13,747 nucleotides of DNA from Bacteroidota bacterium (GTDB lineage: Bacteria > Bacteroidota > Bacteroidia > Bacteroidales > Paludibacteraceae). Under the pieces are notes generated by a model that saw nothing but the letters and a program-made list of their open reading frames with translations, was not told where the DNA came from and did not search any database. Each line of letters begins with the position of its first letter. Within the stretch, counting starts at the first letter, position 1. The translations under genes and the position numbers were made by a program. The stretch is taken from contig JAFNAU010000033.1 of NCBI GenBank assembly GCA_017860335.1, forward strand, positions 1 through 13,747, written 5' to 3'. Positions 7,840-13,747 of the stretch are shown here, one piece after another.

Positions 7840-9045
7840 TTAAAACCGGTATCCCATTCCCCACTCGATGAATTCTGCCTTTTGGAGGTGGGTTTTAAGT
7901 CCAAGTGAGGCATACAGGTGTTTGGTGAGCAGGTATTTACCCGAAAGGCGGGTATAAAACCAGCCATCTTCATCATCGATTTTATACGGATAGATAAGTC
8001 CTTTGTCAAGTGTTCCGGCTTTGGCTTCATTATAGGGCTCCAGGTTCTTTATCGGGTTGTATAAGTATATTCCCGCGTGAATTCCGGCCGTCAACCGACC
8101 CATGATCAGTTCATTCTGCCACGACACCCCAAACCGGATTTTGTTTAAGAACTTTTCAGAGGCAAGGTAAGTACGTTTATATCTCAATCCGCTTTCAAAT
8201 ACCCCGTCGTAAAACAAATCAGCTCCCAGTCCCATGCGGTAAAAATTGGTGAGTGGTTTGTACACGTCCGCCTGGAGCGAGCCAATCGGAAATGTCTTGT
8301 CATCGAGGTAATAAAGCTGCCGGCATCCTCCGGACACAGTCAGTTCCACAGCAATATCACGAGGTATATCAGGCGCGTAATAATATTGCAGGTATTCATT
8401 TCGCCTGGCTGAATAATTCGGAGTATATTTCAGGCCGAGAAATGCATTAAACATATTTATACCCGAATTGGGCACCCGGATCATGCCGTTCGAGGTGTGA
8501 TTCCAGCCGTAATCGGCTGTAAAACTGAAATGATCTGTTACAGGAAATTCGGCATTAAATCCAGCGGCAAAATACACATTCATATGCGATCCGATAGCTG
8601 CGTTGCTGTTGTCGAGCTTCAGCGTACCGTTTACAACCTCATCTCTGAATTCATTAAAAGTTTTAGTCACATAACTGAGGCCAACACCGGACTTGAAATT
8701 CACCGAAAAACGTCCATACCGGACAATCGGAAAGTTAACGTATGGATACACAGCTATCGCTGCACCCAGTGTATCGCGATTTCCGAGATTGAGCCAGCTT
8801 ACGGCCAGACCCAGGTAAGGATAGTTGAAATGCCGGTGCCAGCCTTTCACTGACTGCCATTCTACGGCAAACTCAGCTCCTGTAACCGGTCCGTTTACCA
8901 GATTCTCGAGATGTTTGTTGTGTTTCCAAACCGAGCCATAGATGTATTCACCTTTGTAGGTCGTATTTCCGGAAAACTGAGCTGCTGCAAACTGTGTCAG
9001 GAAACAAAACAATATAAAGGGTACTATATTTTTTTTGAGGCTCAT
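7840..9045 (-). CDS. PagL/acyloxyacyl-hydrolase-like outer-membrane protein
   Basis: Complete, 401 residues. A signal peptide (FILFCFLTQFAAAQ, cut near residue 22) and the C-terminal ending GMGYRF (final Phe) indicate an outer-membrane beta-barrel. The region around 30-210 resembles lipid A 3-O-deacylase PagL. HTSNG places His183 and Ser185 as in the H-x-S-N motif of PagL, whose triad is His-Ser-Glu. Counting on 14 residues from the His, where PagL has its Glu, this protein has Asn197 (PNSGINMF). At 401 residues it is about twice the size of PagL. The second half (about 215-401) looks like additional amphipathic strands. It may be a lipid A deacylase, an altered-specificity relative, or a non-catalytic barrel. 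It is divergent from gldF. Confidence 0.75.
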   Translation of the reverse strand: MSLKKNIVPFILFCFLTQFAAAQFSGNTTYKGEYIYGSVWKHNKHLENLVNGPVTGAEFAVEWQSVKGWHRHFNYPYLGLAVSWLNLGNRDTLGAAIAVYPYVNFPIVRYGRFSVNFKSGVGLSYVTKTFNEFRDEVVNGTLKLDNSNAAIGSHMNVYFAAGFNAEFPVTDHFSFTADYGWNHTSNGMIRVPNSGINMFNAFLGLKYTPNYSARRNEYLQYYYAPDIPRDIAVELTVSGGCRQLYYLDDKTFPIGSLQADVYKPLTNFYRMGLGADLFYDGVFESGLRYKRTYLASEKFLNKIRFGVSWQNELIMGRLTAGIHAGIYLYNPIKNLEPYNEAKAGTLDKGLIYPYKIDDEDGWFYTRLSGKYLLTKHLYASLGLKTHLQKAEFIEWGMGYRF

Positions 9046-9080
9046 GTACGGTTATGATATAGCTTTAGAATAAAATTCGC

Positions 9081-9088
9081 TATCTTTG
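9081..9088 (+). promoter_or_regulatory. Candidate -7 element for gldF
   Basis: TATCTTTG matches TAnnTTTG, 32 bp upstream of the gldF start at 9121. It overlaps the leader region of the divergent PagL-like gene. No clear -33 TTG is visible. Confidence 0.45.
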
Positions 9089-9094
9089 AACTCG

Positions 9095-9102
9095 CAAAAT
9101 TA
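9095..9102 (-). promoter_or_regulatory. Candidate -7 element for the PagL-like gene
   Basis: On the minus strand this reads TAATTTTG, matching TAnnTTTG, about 50 bp upstream of the start at 9045. It lies six bases from the gldF -7 candidate on the other strand, so the two promoters would be back to back and might compete. Confidence 0.35.
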
Positions 9103-9120
9103 AGAAAATTGTCGCAGTAA

Positions 9121-9849
9121 ATGTTATCTATCCTAAAAAAAGAACTTCACGCCTTCTTCAGCAGTGCTACAGGATATATTGTTATTGGAATATTTCTGTT
9201 GCTGACCGGACTGTTTTTATGGGTAATTCCGGGTGAATTCAACATTCTTGATGCCGGATATGCCAATACAGATGGTTTGTTTTACCTGGCTCCCTGGCTT
9301 TTTCTCCTGCTTTGTCCGGCTATAGCCATGCGTTTTTTTGCCGAAGAAAAACAGACCGGCACCTGGGAACTGATTATTACCAAGCCACTCACAACACGAC
9401 AAATCGTGTTGGGGAAATATTTTGCAGGAACTATTCTGGTCGTTCTGGCATTAATTCCAACCCTGATTTATTACTTCACCGTGAACTATCTGGCCGAACC
9501 GGTGGGCAATGTGGATGCGGGACAGTTTTGGGGATCATTCATCGGTTTGATTTTTCTGGGAAGCATCTATATGGCTATCGGAACTTTTTCCTCCTCGCTG
9601 ACACGCAATCAGATTATCGCTTTTATCATCGGACTGACGCTTTGTTTCTTTTTTTATTATGGATTTGATGTGTTAACCAGTTTCATGAACAGTGGTATAA
9701 AAATGCAGTTCGTCGAAAATCTCGGCATTCATACACATTACAAATCCATCAGCCGGGGCGTGGTCGATACCACCGATGTAATCTATTTTCTGATACTCAA
9801 TACCCTGTTTTTGGAATTGACCGTACTGAAACTGAAACGAACTAACTGA
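9121..9849 (+). CDS. gldF: GldF-type ABC-2 permease, gliding-motility-associated family
   Basis: Complete, 242 residues, with six predicted membrane segments (about 17-35, 53-71, 101-121, 140-160, 165-185, 219-236), as expected for an ABC-2 permease. It matches the GldF pattern closely: a KKEL-AFFSSATGYIVIGIF start, the GEFNILDAGYA loop, FYLAPWLFLLLCPAIAMRFF, then EEKQTGTWELIITKPLTTRQ and IVLGKYFAG. In Flavobacterium, GldF works with GldG and the ATPase GldA in an ABC complex needed for gliding, though many non-gliding Bacteroidota also carry it. gldG normally follows gldF directly; here the next gene is surE, 100 bp on. It may lack its usual partner or have it elsewhere. A candidate -7 promoter element lies 32 bp upstream. 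Confidence 0.85.
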   Translation: MLSILKKELHAFFSSATGYIVIGIFLLLTGLFLWVIPGEFNILDAGYANTDGLFYLAPWLFLLLCPAIAMRFFAEEKQTGTWELIITKPLTTRQIVLGKYFAGTILVVLALIPTLIYYFTVNYLAEPVGNVDAGQFWGSFIGLIFLGSIYMAIGTFSSSLTRNQIIAFIIGLTLCFFFYYGFDVLTSFMNSGIKMQFVENLGIHTHYKSISRGVVDTTDVIYFLILNTLFLELTVLKLKRTN

Positions 9850-9859
9850 TTTTAATTCT

Positions 9860-9949
9860 GTTTCGGGTTTCAAGTTCGGGGTTTCGGGTTTGAATATGAA
9901 ACTATCGACTAAAAAACTATTGGCTATGAACTATTGACTATAAACTATA
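9860..9949 (+). repeat. Short degenerate direct repeats between gldF and surE
   Basis: Two simple-repeat tracts fill the 100-bp gap. At 9860-9891 the 11-mer GTTTCGGGTTT occurs exactly twice (9860-9870 and 9881-9891), with a diverged copy between. At 9899-9949 variants of AAACTAT/AACTATTGACTA recur about four times and run up to the surE ATG, so the surE leader is itself repeat sequence. Tracts of both kinds are known in Bacteroidota intergenic DNA, from my general knowledge. No Shine-Dalgarno is apparent. Confidence 0.6.
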
Positions 9950-10741
9950 ATGAAACCTACTATATTAATCACCAACGATGACGGTGTCAATGCTCCCGGA
10001 ATACGCGTGTTGACTAGACTGATGCAGCAAATTGGCAATGTTATAGTTGTTGCCCCCGACGGACCCCGCTCCGGACAATCAAACGCGATCACGGTACATA
10101 CGCCCCTGCGATACCGCTTGCTCGAGAAGAGCGAAGGATTAACCATTTATTCCTGCAACGGCACGCCAACAGACTGTGTTAAACTGGCTTTCAACGATAT
10201 CTTAGAAACAAATCCTGATCTGGTTGTTGCCGGTATAAATCACGGAGCGAATTCGGCCATCAATGTCATTTATTCGGGCACCATGGGCGCGATACTCGAA
10301 GGCTGCCAGCACGGCGTCGTGTCTATCGGGTTTTCGCTGTGCGATCACTCGCACGAAGCCGATTTCACCGCGTTTGAACCCTATATCCTGCGCATTACCA
10401 CTGAAACGCTGAAAAACGGATTACCCGAGAACATTTGCCTTAACGTGAATGCTCCCGTGGGTGAAATACAGGGCATCCGGATTTCACGCCAGTGCAAAGG
10501 CGTCTGGGTCAAGGAATTTGCCCGCAGAACTGATCCTGTGGGACACGATTATTACTGGCTGACGGGTTACTTTGAGAACCACGAGCCCGATGCGGAAGAT
10601 ACCGATGAATGGGCACTGGCTAAAGGTTATGTTTCCATCGTCCCGACAACTACCGACATGACCGCTCACGCGATGATTGAACCCATCGGAAAGTGGGAAT
10701 TGCAGGTTCAGGAATTAAAAACTCCTGACGTCAACCGATAA
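9950..10741 (+). CDS. surE: 5'/3'-nucleotidase SurE
   Basis: Complete, 263 residues, within the normal range for SurE. It is a divalent-metal nucleotidase that hydrolyses nucleoside monophosphates and is linked to stationary-phase survival. The N-terminal motif ILITNDDGVNAPGI supplies the metal-binding Asp10-Asp11. VVAPDGPRSGQSNAIT supplies Ser41, and the AGINHGANSAINVIYSGT block supplies Asn97. These are the metal ligands of the family, and the adjoining YSGT motif is intact. NGTPTDC (70-76) is also typical. The ATG used gives the standard N-terminus MKPTILITNDDG. The small membrane gene starts 30 bp downstream and lpxB follows, so the three are probably co-transcribed. Confidence 0.96.
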   Translation: MKPTILITNDDGVNAPGIRVLTRLMQQIGNVIVVAPDGPRSGQSNAITVHTPLRYRLLEKSEGLTIYSCNGTPTDCVKLAFNDILETNPDLVVAGINHGANSAINVIYSGTMGAILEGCQHGVVSIGFSLCDHSHEADFTAFEPYILRITTETLKNGLPENICLNVNAPVGEIQGIRISRQCKGVWVKEFARRTDPVGHDYYWLTGYFENHEPDAEDTDEWALAKGYVSIVPTTTDMTAHAMIEPIGKWELQVQELKTPDVNR

Positions 10742-10771
10742 TACCGTTAATCAACTGCCTGACTGGAATAA

Positions 10772-11056
10772 ATGAAGAAGTTCAATCATTTTCTCTACGG
10801 TTTTATACCCGGTTTGCTCCTTCCGGTCTGTTTTTTATGGCTGTATCTCAAACGGTTTTATCCGGGCAATTTACCTTTTTTTGAAATTCTGAAAGAGCTT
10901 TATCCGGGTGTGATGCTGGGGAAACTCCTGTTGCTTTCTATCATGGTCAATCTGGTGGGGGTATTTGTATTCTACAAACAGGATTGTTTCAAACTGGGAA
11001 TTGGCATGATGATGGGCGTCATTCCATATTTAATCGCCGCGTTATTTATGATGTAA
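10772..11056 (+). CDS. Small membrane protein of unknown function
   Basis: 94 residues, mostly hydrophobic, with three likely membrane segments (about 6-26, 49-70, 75-93). The segment from residue 8 reads YGFIPGLLLPVCFLWLYLK, and a charged stretch (about 26-46, FYPGNLPFFEILKELYPG) lies between the first and second. I do not recognise a family. It begins 30 bp after surE and ends 74 bp before the lpxB start, on the same strand, and the repeat at 11057 begins directly after its stop codon. Coding evidence is the clean helix pattern, the tight spacing and the ordinary codon use. A lipid A or envelope role is only guilt by association. Confidence 0.75.
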   Translation: MKKFNHFLYGFIPGLLLPVCFLWLYLKRFYPGNLPFFEILKELYPGVMLGKLLLLSIMVNLVGVFVFYKQDCFKLGIGMMMGVIPYLIAALFMM

Positions 11057-11085
11057 AAGCCCCCTAAATCCCACATAGGGGACTT
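11057..11085. repeat. Inverted palindromic repeat, copy 1 (29 bp)
   Basis: Arms AAGCCCCCTAAATCCC (11057-11072) and GGGGACTT (11078-11085), with the central bases ACATA (11073-11077). It starts directly after the stop codon of the small membrane gene. The reverse complement of copy 2 at 11165-11193 has the same arms and differs only at the centre. Dispersed repeats with CCCCCTAAATCCC/GGGGACTT arms are common in Bacteroidota genomes, from general knowledge, and behave like REP elements. The outer ends AAG...CTT let each copy fold as a hairpin. Confidence 0.8.
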
Positions 11086-11096
11086 ACAGAGAGTAT

Positions 11097-11121
11097 TTCT
11101 TATAAATTTTATTCTTATAAA
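11097..11121 (+). repeat. 10-bp direct repeat in the lpxB leader
   Basis: TTCTTATAAA occurs at 11097-11106 and 11112-11121, so the unit recurs every 15 bp. It sits in the A/T-rich spacer between the two inverted repeats, just upstream of the lpxB ATG. No function is evident; TAAATTTT nearby (11104-11111) is only a partial -7 match. Confidence 0.4.
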
Positions 11122-11130
11122 CGTATCATA

Positions 11131-12268
11131 ATGAGTGAAAACTCAAACTTCAGTGCAGACCAAGAAGTCCCCCAGGGGGGATTTAGGGGGCTTCGCTATT
11201 TTCTCATTGCCGGTGAAGCTTCGGGCGATTTACATGCTTCCAACCTGATGCGTGGCTGCTCAGGGAGGCAAGCTGGTGAAACATTACCGGGATATGGCTT
11301 TTATGGGTTTTCTGGCTGTCCTGAAAAACGCCCGGAAAGTTGTCAGTAATCTGGATGACTGTAAGAAATCCCTCGCTGAGTTTCGTCCTGATGTGCTGAT
11401 ACTGATTGACTACCCGTCGTTCAACCTTCGAATAGCCCGTTATGCCAAAGAGAAGCTGAACTTACCGGTATACTACTACATTTCTCCCAAAATCTGGGTC
11501 TGGAAGGAATTCAGGATAAAGCAGATAAAGCAATACGTTGACCGTATGTTTACCATTCTGCCTTTTGAAACGGAATTTTATCACCGGCATAATTACTCTG
11601 TAACGTATGTGGGCAATCCCTGTGTGGACAGTATAGCCACCCGTCCCAATCAGGAACAGACTCTAAATGAATTCTGCAATAAAAACTCTCTTTCCGAAAA
11701 ACCAATCATAGCACTATTGGCCGGGAGTCGCCGACAGGAAATTAAAAGCTGTCTGCCCATCATGCTGGAAGCTGTCAGCCATTTTTCCGGTTATCAACCC
11801 GTTATCAGCGGTGCTCCGGGTATTGAACCTGAATTTTACACTCCGCTTATCAGTCAGACAGGGGTTAACCTTGTTTTTAATCAGACCTACGAATTGCTGG
11901 CACACGCTCAGGCTGCCGTAGTGAATTCGGGCACTGCCACCCTCGAAACGGCACTGATCGGTACACCTCAGGTAGTAGTATACAAAGTTGCTTTCGGACG
12001 TGTCGCCATGATGATCAAACCATTGGTTATTAAGACAAAATTCGTCTCGCTGGTCAATCTTATTGCCGGAAAGGAAGTTGTTAAGGAACTGCTGGCACAC
12101 CGGTTTACCCCCGCTACTGTTTACGGTGAACTCCACCGGTTGCTGAATGAGCCTGACTATCGCTCTCAACAACTGAAAGACTATGCGGAAATCAGCCGTA
12201 AACTCGGCGCTCCCGGAGCCGCCCGGAAGGCTGCTAAAGAGATATATAAAAGCCTGAAACACCCATAA
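11131..12268 (+). pseudogene. lpxB: Lipid-A-disaccharide synthase LpxB, frameshifted with internal deletion
   Basis: Lipid A disaccharide synthase (GT19) joins UDP-2,3-diacylglucosamine and lipid X. Here the reading frame is split. Frame 1 (11131-11349) carries the start and YFLIAGEASGDLHASNLMR, then runs on as unrelated residues to a stop at 11347. The homologous protein continues in another frame (GTG 11252 to 12268, 338 residues): AAQGGKLVKHYRDMAFMGF, then LIDYPSFNLRIARYAKEK, ISPKIWVWK, AGSRRQEI, VVNSGTATLETALIGTPQVV and KFVSLVNLIAGKEVVKELL. The junction is near 11251-11256. By comparison with E. coli LpxB as I recall it, about 18 residues are missing between the Arg of LMR and Met-Ala-Ala-Gln, i.e. 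roughly 56 bp. The N-terminus also has about 20 extra residues, partly from repeat copy 2. As written it would not make normal LpxB. Confidence 0.85.
11165..11193. repeat. Inverted palindromic repeat, copy 2 (29 bp), inside lpxB
   Basis: Arms AAGTCCCC (11165-11172) and GGGATTTAGGGGGCTT (11178-11193) with the centre CAGGG (11173-11177). Its reverse complement matches copy 1 at 24 of 29 positions. It lies in the lpxB frame and is read as EVPQGGFRGL, right before Arg-Tyr-Phe-Leu-Ile, where LpxB proteins normally start (M-K/R-Y-x-L-I-A-G-E-A-S-G-D). Confidence 0.8.
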
Positions 12269-12468
12269 ATCAGCATTTTCCCTGAATACACAAAGTCACT
12301 CATTTACCACAAATCAGGTTCCTGCTTACCAACAGAACCTCCAATCCGCATATGACTAATACCTAACTCTGTTTTATTCAGATTATCCATCTTAGGTTTA
12401 AAACAACAACCGGCAATATGCACTTTCAACGTATTGCCGGCTGGTTTATGTATGTAATTGCTTTACTC
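12269..12468. other. Intergenic region between convergent lpxB and the TonB-dependent receptor
   Basis: 200 bp. Besides the hairpin at 12410-12440, AGGTTC (12316-12321) and GAACCT (12335-12340) form a 6-bp inverted repeat with a 13-base loop but no T-run. It is at best a weak terminator for the surE-lpxB transcript. Nothing else is seen. Confidence 0.5.
12397..12440 (-). terminator. Probable terminator of the TonB-dependent receptor gene
   Basis: CCGGCAATA (12410-12418) and TATTGCCGG (12432-12440) are perfect 9-bp complements with a 13-base loop. On the minus strand the hairpin is followed by TTGTTGTTTT (12409-12400), a T-rich tail. It starts 28 bp after the receptor stop codon. Confidence 0.7.
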
Positions 12469-13747
12469 TTAGATTTCAAGTATCAGTCTCGCTCCTACCT
12501 GCAGCGGTTTGCCCTGCTGGAAGAACTTATTACCAAACGATTCGAAGTAGAAAACATTGTAGTGGGTATTCAACAGATTTTTACCCCACAGTTCAAGTCC
12601 GAATGCATTCTTCTTCACACCCACTACCGCATCGGCCAGGCTGTAGAAATCTTCAAATATCTCATTCGAGTCCTGCCAGTAAATCTTGCCGATACCGCTG
12701 TATGAGAGCGTTCCGTACACCTCGTTGACAAACAAATTTTCCAGCTTTTTCCGGTAGTTGAGGTACACATTGGCAGTATGCTGTGGCGCGTAAGGCACAA
12801 ATTTGCCGGAGTAATCCACTTCGACAGATTGTCCGTTCACCGTTTCCACCTGTTTGTAATTCGAGAACGAAGCATGAGCATAACCGTAATTCAGACCGAT
12901 GTTCAGTTCCGGGCTAATCTTCATATCAGCTGAGATTTCCAATCCCTTGCTCACAGCTGTTCCCGCGTTGGTAAGTTTGCGGCCTGCACCGCTGGCTACG
13001 AATTCGGTGAGCTGAAGTCCTTTGATATCCATGTAAAACAGCGTTAGTGAGGTACGCAGTTTTCTATCCAGAAAAGTATTTTGAATTCCTGCCTCGTAGT
13101 TCCAGCTTTGTTCGGGTTTGTACATGACGGCTTGTTTCACATCTGTTTCTTGTGCCGGAGCTCCCGGACGGGTGTTTTGCAGTTTGTCTCTGACCAGGTC
13201 GGAGATCATCTGAACATTAAATCCTCCGGTTTTATAGCCGCGGGAAACACTTCCGTAAACAAAGTTCATCCTGCCCCACTCGTATTTCAACGCAGCTTTT
13301 GGTAAGAATTCCACAAATGTAGTATCGGCTGTTCCAACCAGTTCGGCTGTCGAACGCTGTTGAATTACCATCGGACCTCTTTTGGCTTCAATATCCAGAT
13401 ACGAATTCGAATTGTAGTCCAGCGCTACCTTTTCAATGTCTAAACGTGCGCCAAGTGTAAGCGAAAGTCCATCGACCAGTATATTTTCGAATGTGGACTG
13501 ATGAAACATGGCACCTCCGCTCCGGTTGGTATCATAAGTTCCGGGAATATCCAGCGTAGGGTTTTTCACCGTCATCGTCATGCCGGAAGCTTGTCCGATT
13601 TTTGTAAACACCGGCTGAAGAATGGTTCGAATTCCATCCTCGCGGAAGCTCACCGGAGCCGACATATTGATCCGTTGCCCGAAACCGTTCAGACCGAACA
13701 ACCAGCTATAATTGCTTTTCTGAGTCGATTTCAGCACCGCTTCTCCG
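12469..13747 (-). CDS. TonB-dependent outer-membrane receptor, C-terminal barrel (partial)
   Basis: The frame is open to the right edge, so the signal peptide, TonB box and plug lie outside the window. About 426 residues of barrel are visible. Typical TonB-dependent receptor features include VYGSVSRGYKTGGFN, SWNYEAGIQNTFLDRKLR followed by TSLTLFYMDIKGLQL, NAGTAVSKGLEISADMK, and the ending LWGKNLLNTHYNVFYFES. The family takes up iron complexes, cobalamin or other large ligands using TonB-derived energy. The S-R-G-[YF]-K-x-G-G-F-N pattern recalls iron-siderophore-type receptors rather than SusC, and no SusD partner is visible, but the ligand is not readable. The last residues are QVGARLILEI; most barrel proteins end in Phe or Trp, so the terminal Ile is unusual. 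A good terminator lies just beyond the stop. Confidence 0.9.
   Translation of the reverse strand, partial: GEAVLKSTQKSNYSWLFGLNGFGQRINMSAPVSFREDGIRTILQPVFTKIGQASGMTMTVKNPTLDIPGTYDTNRSGGAMFHQSTFENILVDGLSLTLGARLDIEKVALDYNSNSYLDIEAKRGPMVIQQRSTAELVGTADTTFVEFLPKAALKYEWGRMNFVYGSVSRGYKTGGFNVQMISDLVRDKLQNTRPGAPAQETDVKQAVMYKPEQSWNYEAGIQNTFLDRKLRTSLTLFYMDIKGLQLTEFVASGAGRKLTNAGTAVSKGLEISADMKISPELNIGLNYGYAHASFSNYKQVETVNGQSVEVDYSGKFVPYAPQHTANVYLNYRKKLENLFVNEVYGTLSYSGIGKIYWQDSNEIFEDFYSLADAVVGVKKNAFGLELWGKNLLNTHYNVFYFESFGNKFFQQGKPLQVGARLILEI

Noticed and set aside
7671..8030. 119-codon minus frame overlapping the ends of the TPR and PagL-like genes
   Set aside because: It overlaps two supported genes in other frames, has no homology signal, and would span the convergent junction.
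11240..11260. Programmed ribosomal frameshift in lpxB
   Set aside because: A shift alone cannot restore the roughly 18 missing residues, and no slippery heptamer or downstream pseudoknot is evident.
11131..11349. A separate small gene in the lpxB start frame
   Set aside because: Its first part carries the LpxB N-terminal motif, and its tail after the junction is an out-of-frame reading of LpxB DNA.
11714..12262. 182-codon antisense frame inside lpxB
   Set aside because: The plus strand encodes unmistakable LpxB motifs across the same bases. The antisense product has no domain pattern.
11252..12268. A stand-alone lpxB gene starting at GTG 11252
   Set aside because: It would lack the GEASGD region and the first strand of the N-terminal fold, and the missing motif is found just upstream in another frame. 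A frameshifted single gene fits better.
12418..12705. 95-codon plus frame opposite the TonB-dependent receptor end
   Set aside because: Antisense to a well-supported barrel sequence and begins inside the terminator hairpin.

Overview
The window looks like a chromosomal segment of a Bacteroidota member, most likely of the order Bacteroidales. The evidence is a gltD-asnB pair, a GldF-type ABC-2 permease, a DUF4105 (Lnb-type) envelope protein, a PagL-like outer-membrane protein, a TonB-dependent receptor, several start regions carrying the Bacteroidota -7 element TAnnTTTG, and few recognisable Shine-Dalgarno sequences. It reads as core or housekeeping sequence. No phage, plasmid, IS, CRISPR, tRNA or rRNA features were seen.

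Layout. 1-1942 (+): the tail of gltD and complete asnB, a nitrogen-assimilation pair closed by a good intrinsic terminator. 2014-4577 (-): an MFS exporter-like gene and, upstream of it, a DUF4105 gene that resembles the Bacteroides lipoprotein N-acyltransferase Lnb. The two are probably separate transcription units. 4833-7809 (+): a Crp/Fnr-family regulator followed by a large cytoplasmic TPR protein of unknown role. 7840-9045 (-): a PagL/acyloxyacyl-hydrolase-like barrel, divergent from the next block. 9121-12268 (+): gldF, surE, a small membrane protein, and lpxB. 12469-13747 (-): the C-terminal two-thirds or so of a TonB-dependent receptor barrel that runs off the window end.

The most notable part is the 5' region of lpxB (about 11057-11260). 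Two 29-bp repeats lie there in opposite orientation, with 24 of 29 positions identical and only the five central bases different. They flank the only plausible lpxB start codon, and the second copy is translated in frame as part of an extra N-terminus. About 60 bp further on, the gene has lost roughly 18 codons plus a frameshift, just after the conserved GEASGD motif. LpxB is therefore either a broken gene, an assembly error, or a fresh decay event.

Other oddities: gldF has no adjacent gldG, and the gap after it is filled with short degenerate repeats. The PagL-like protein has the His and Ser of the catalytic triad but Asn where Glu is expected. Many genes here concern the envelope (lipid A, lipoprotein acylation, outer-membrane transport), but nothing in the sequence shows that they form a single system. 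I do not see a convincing new multi-gene system.
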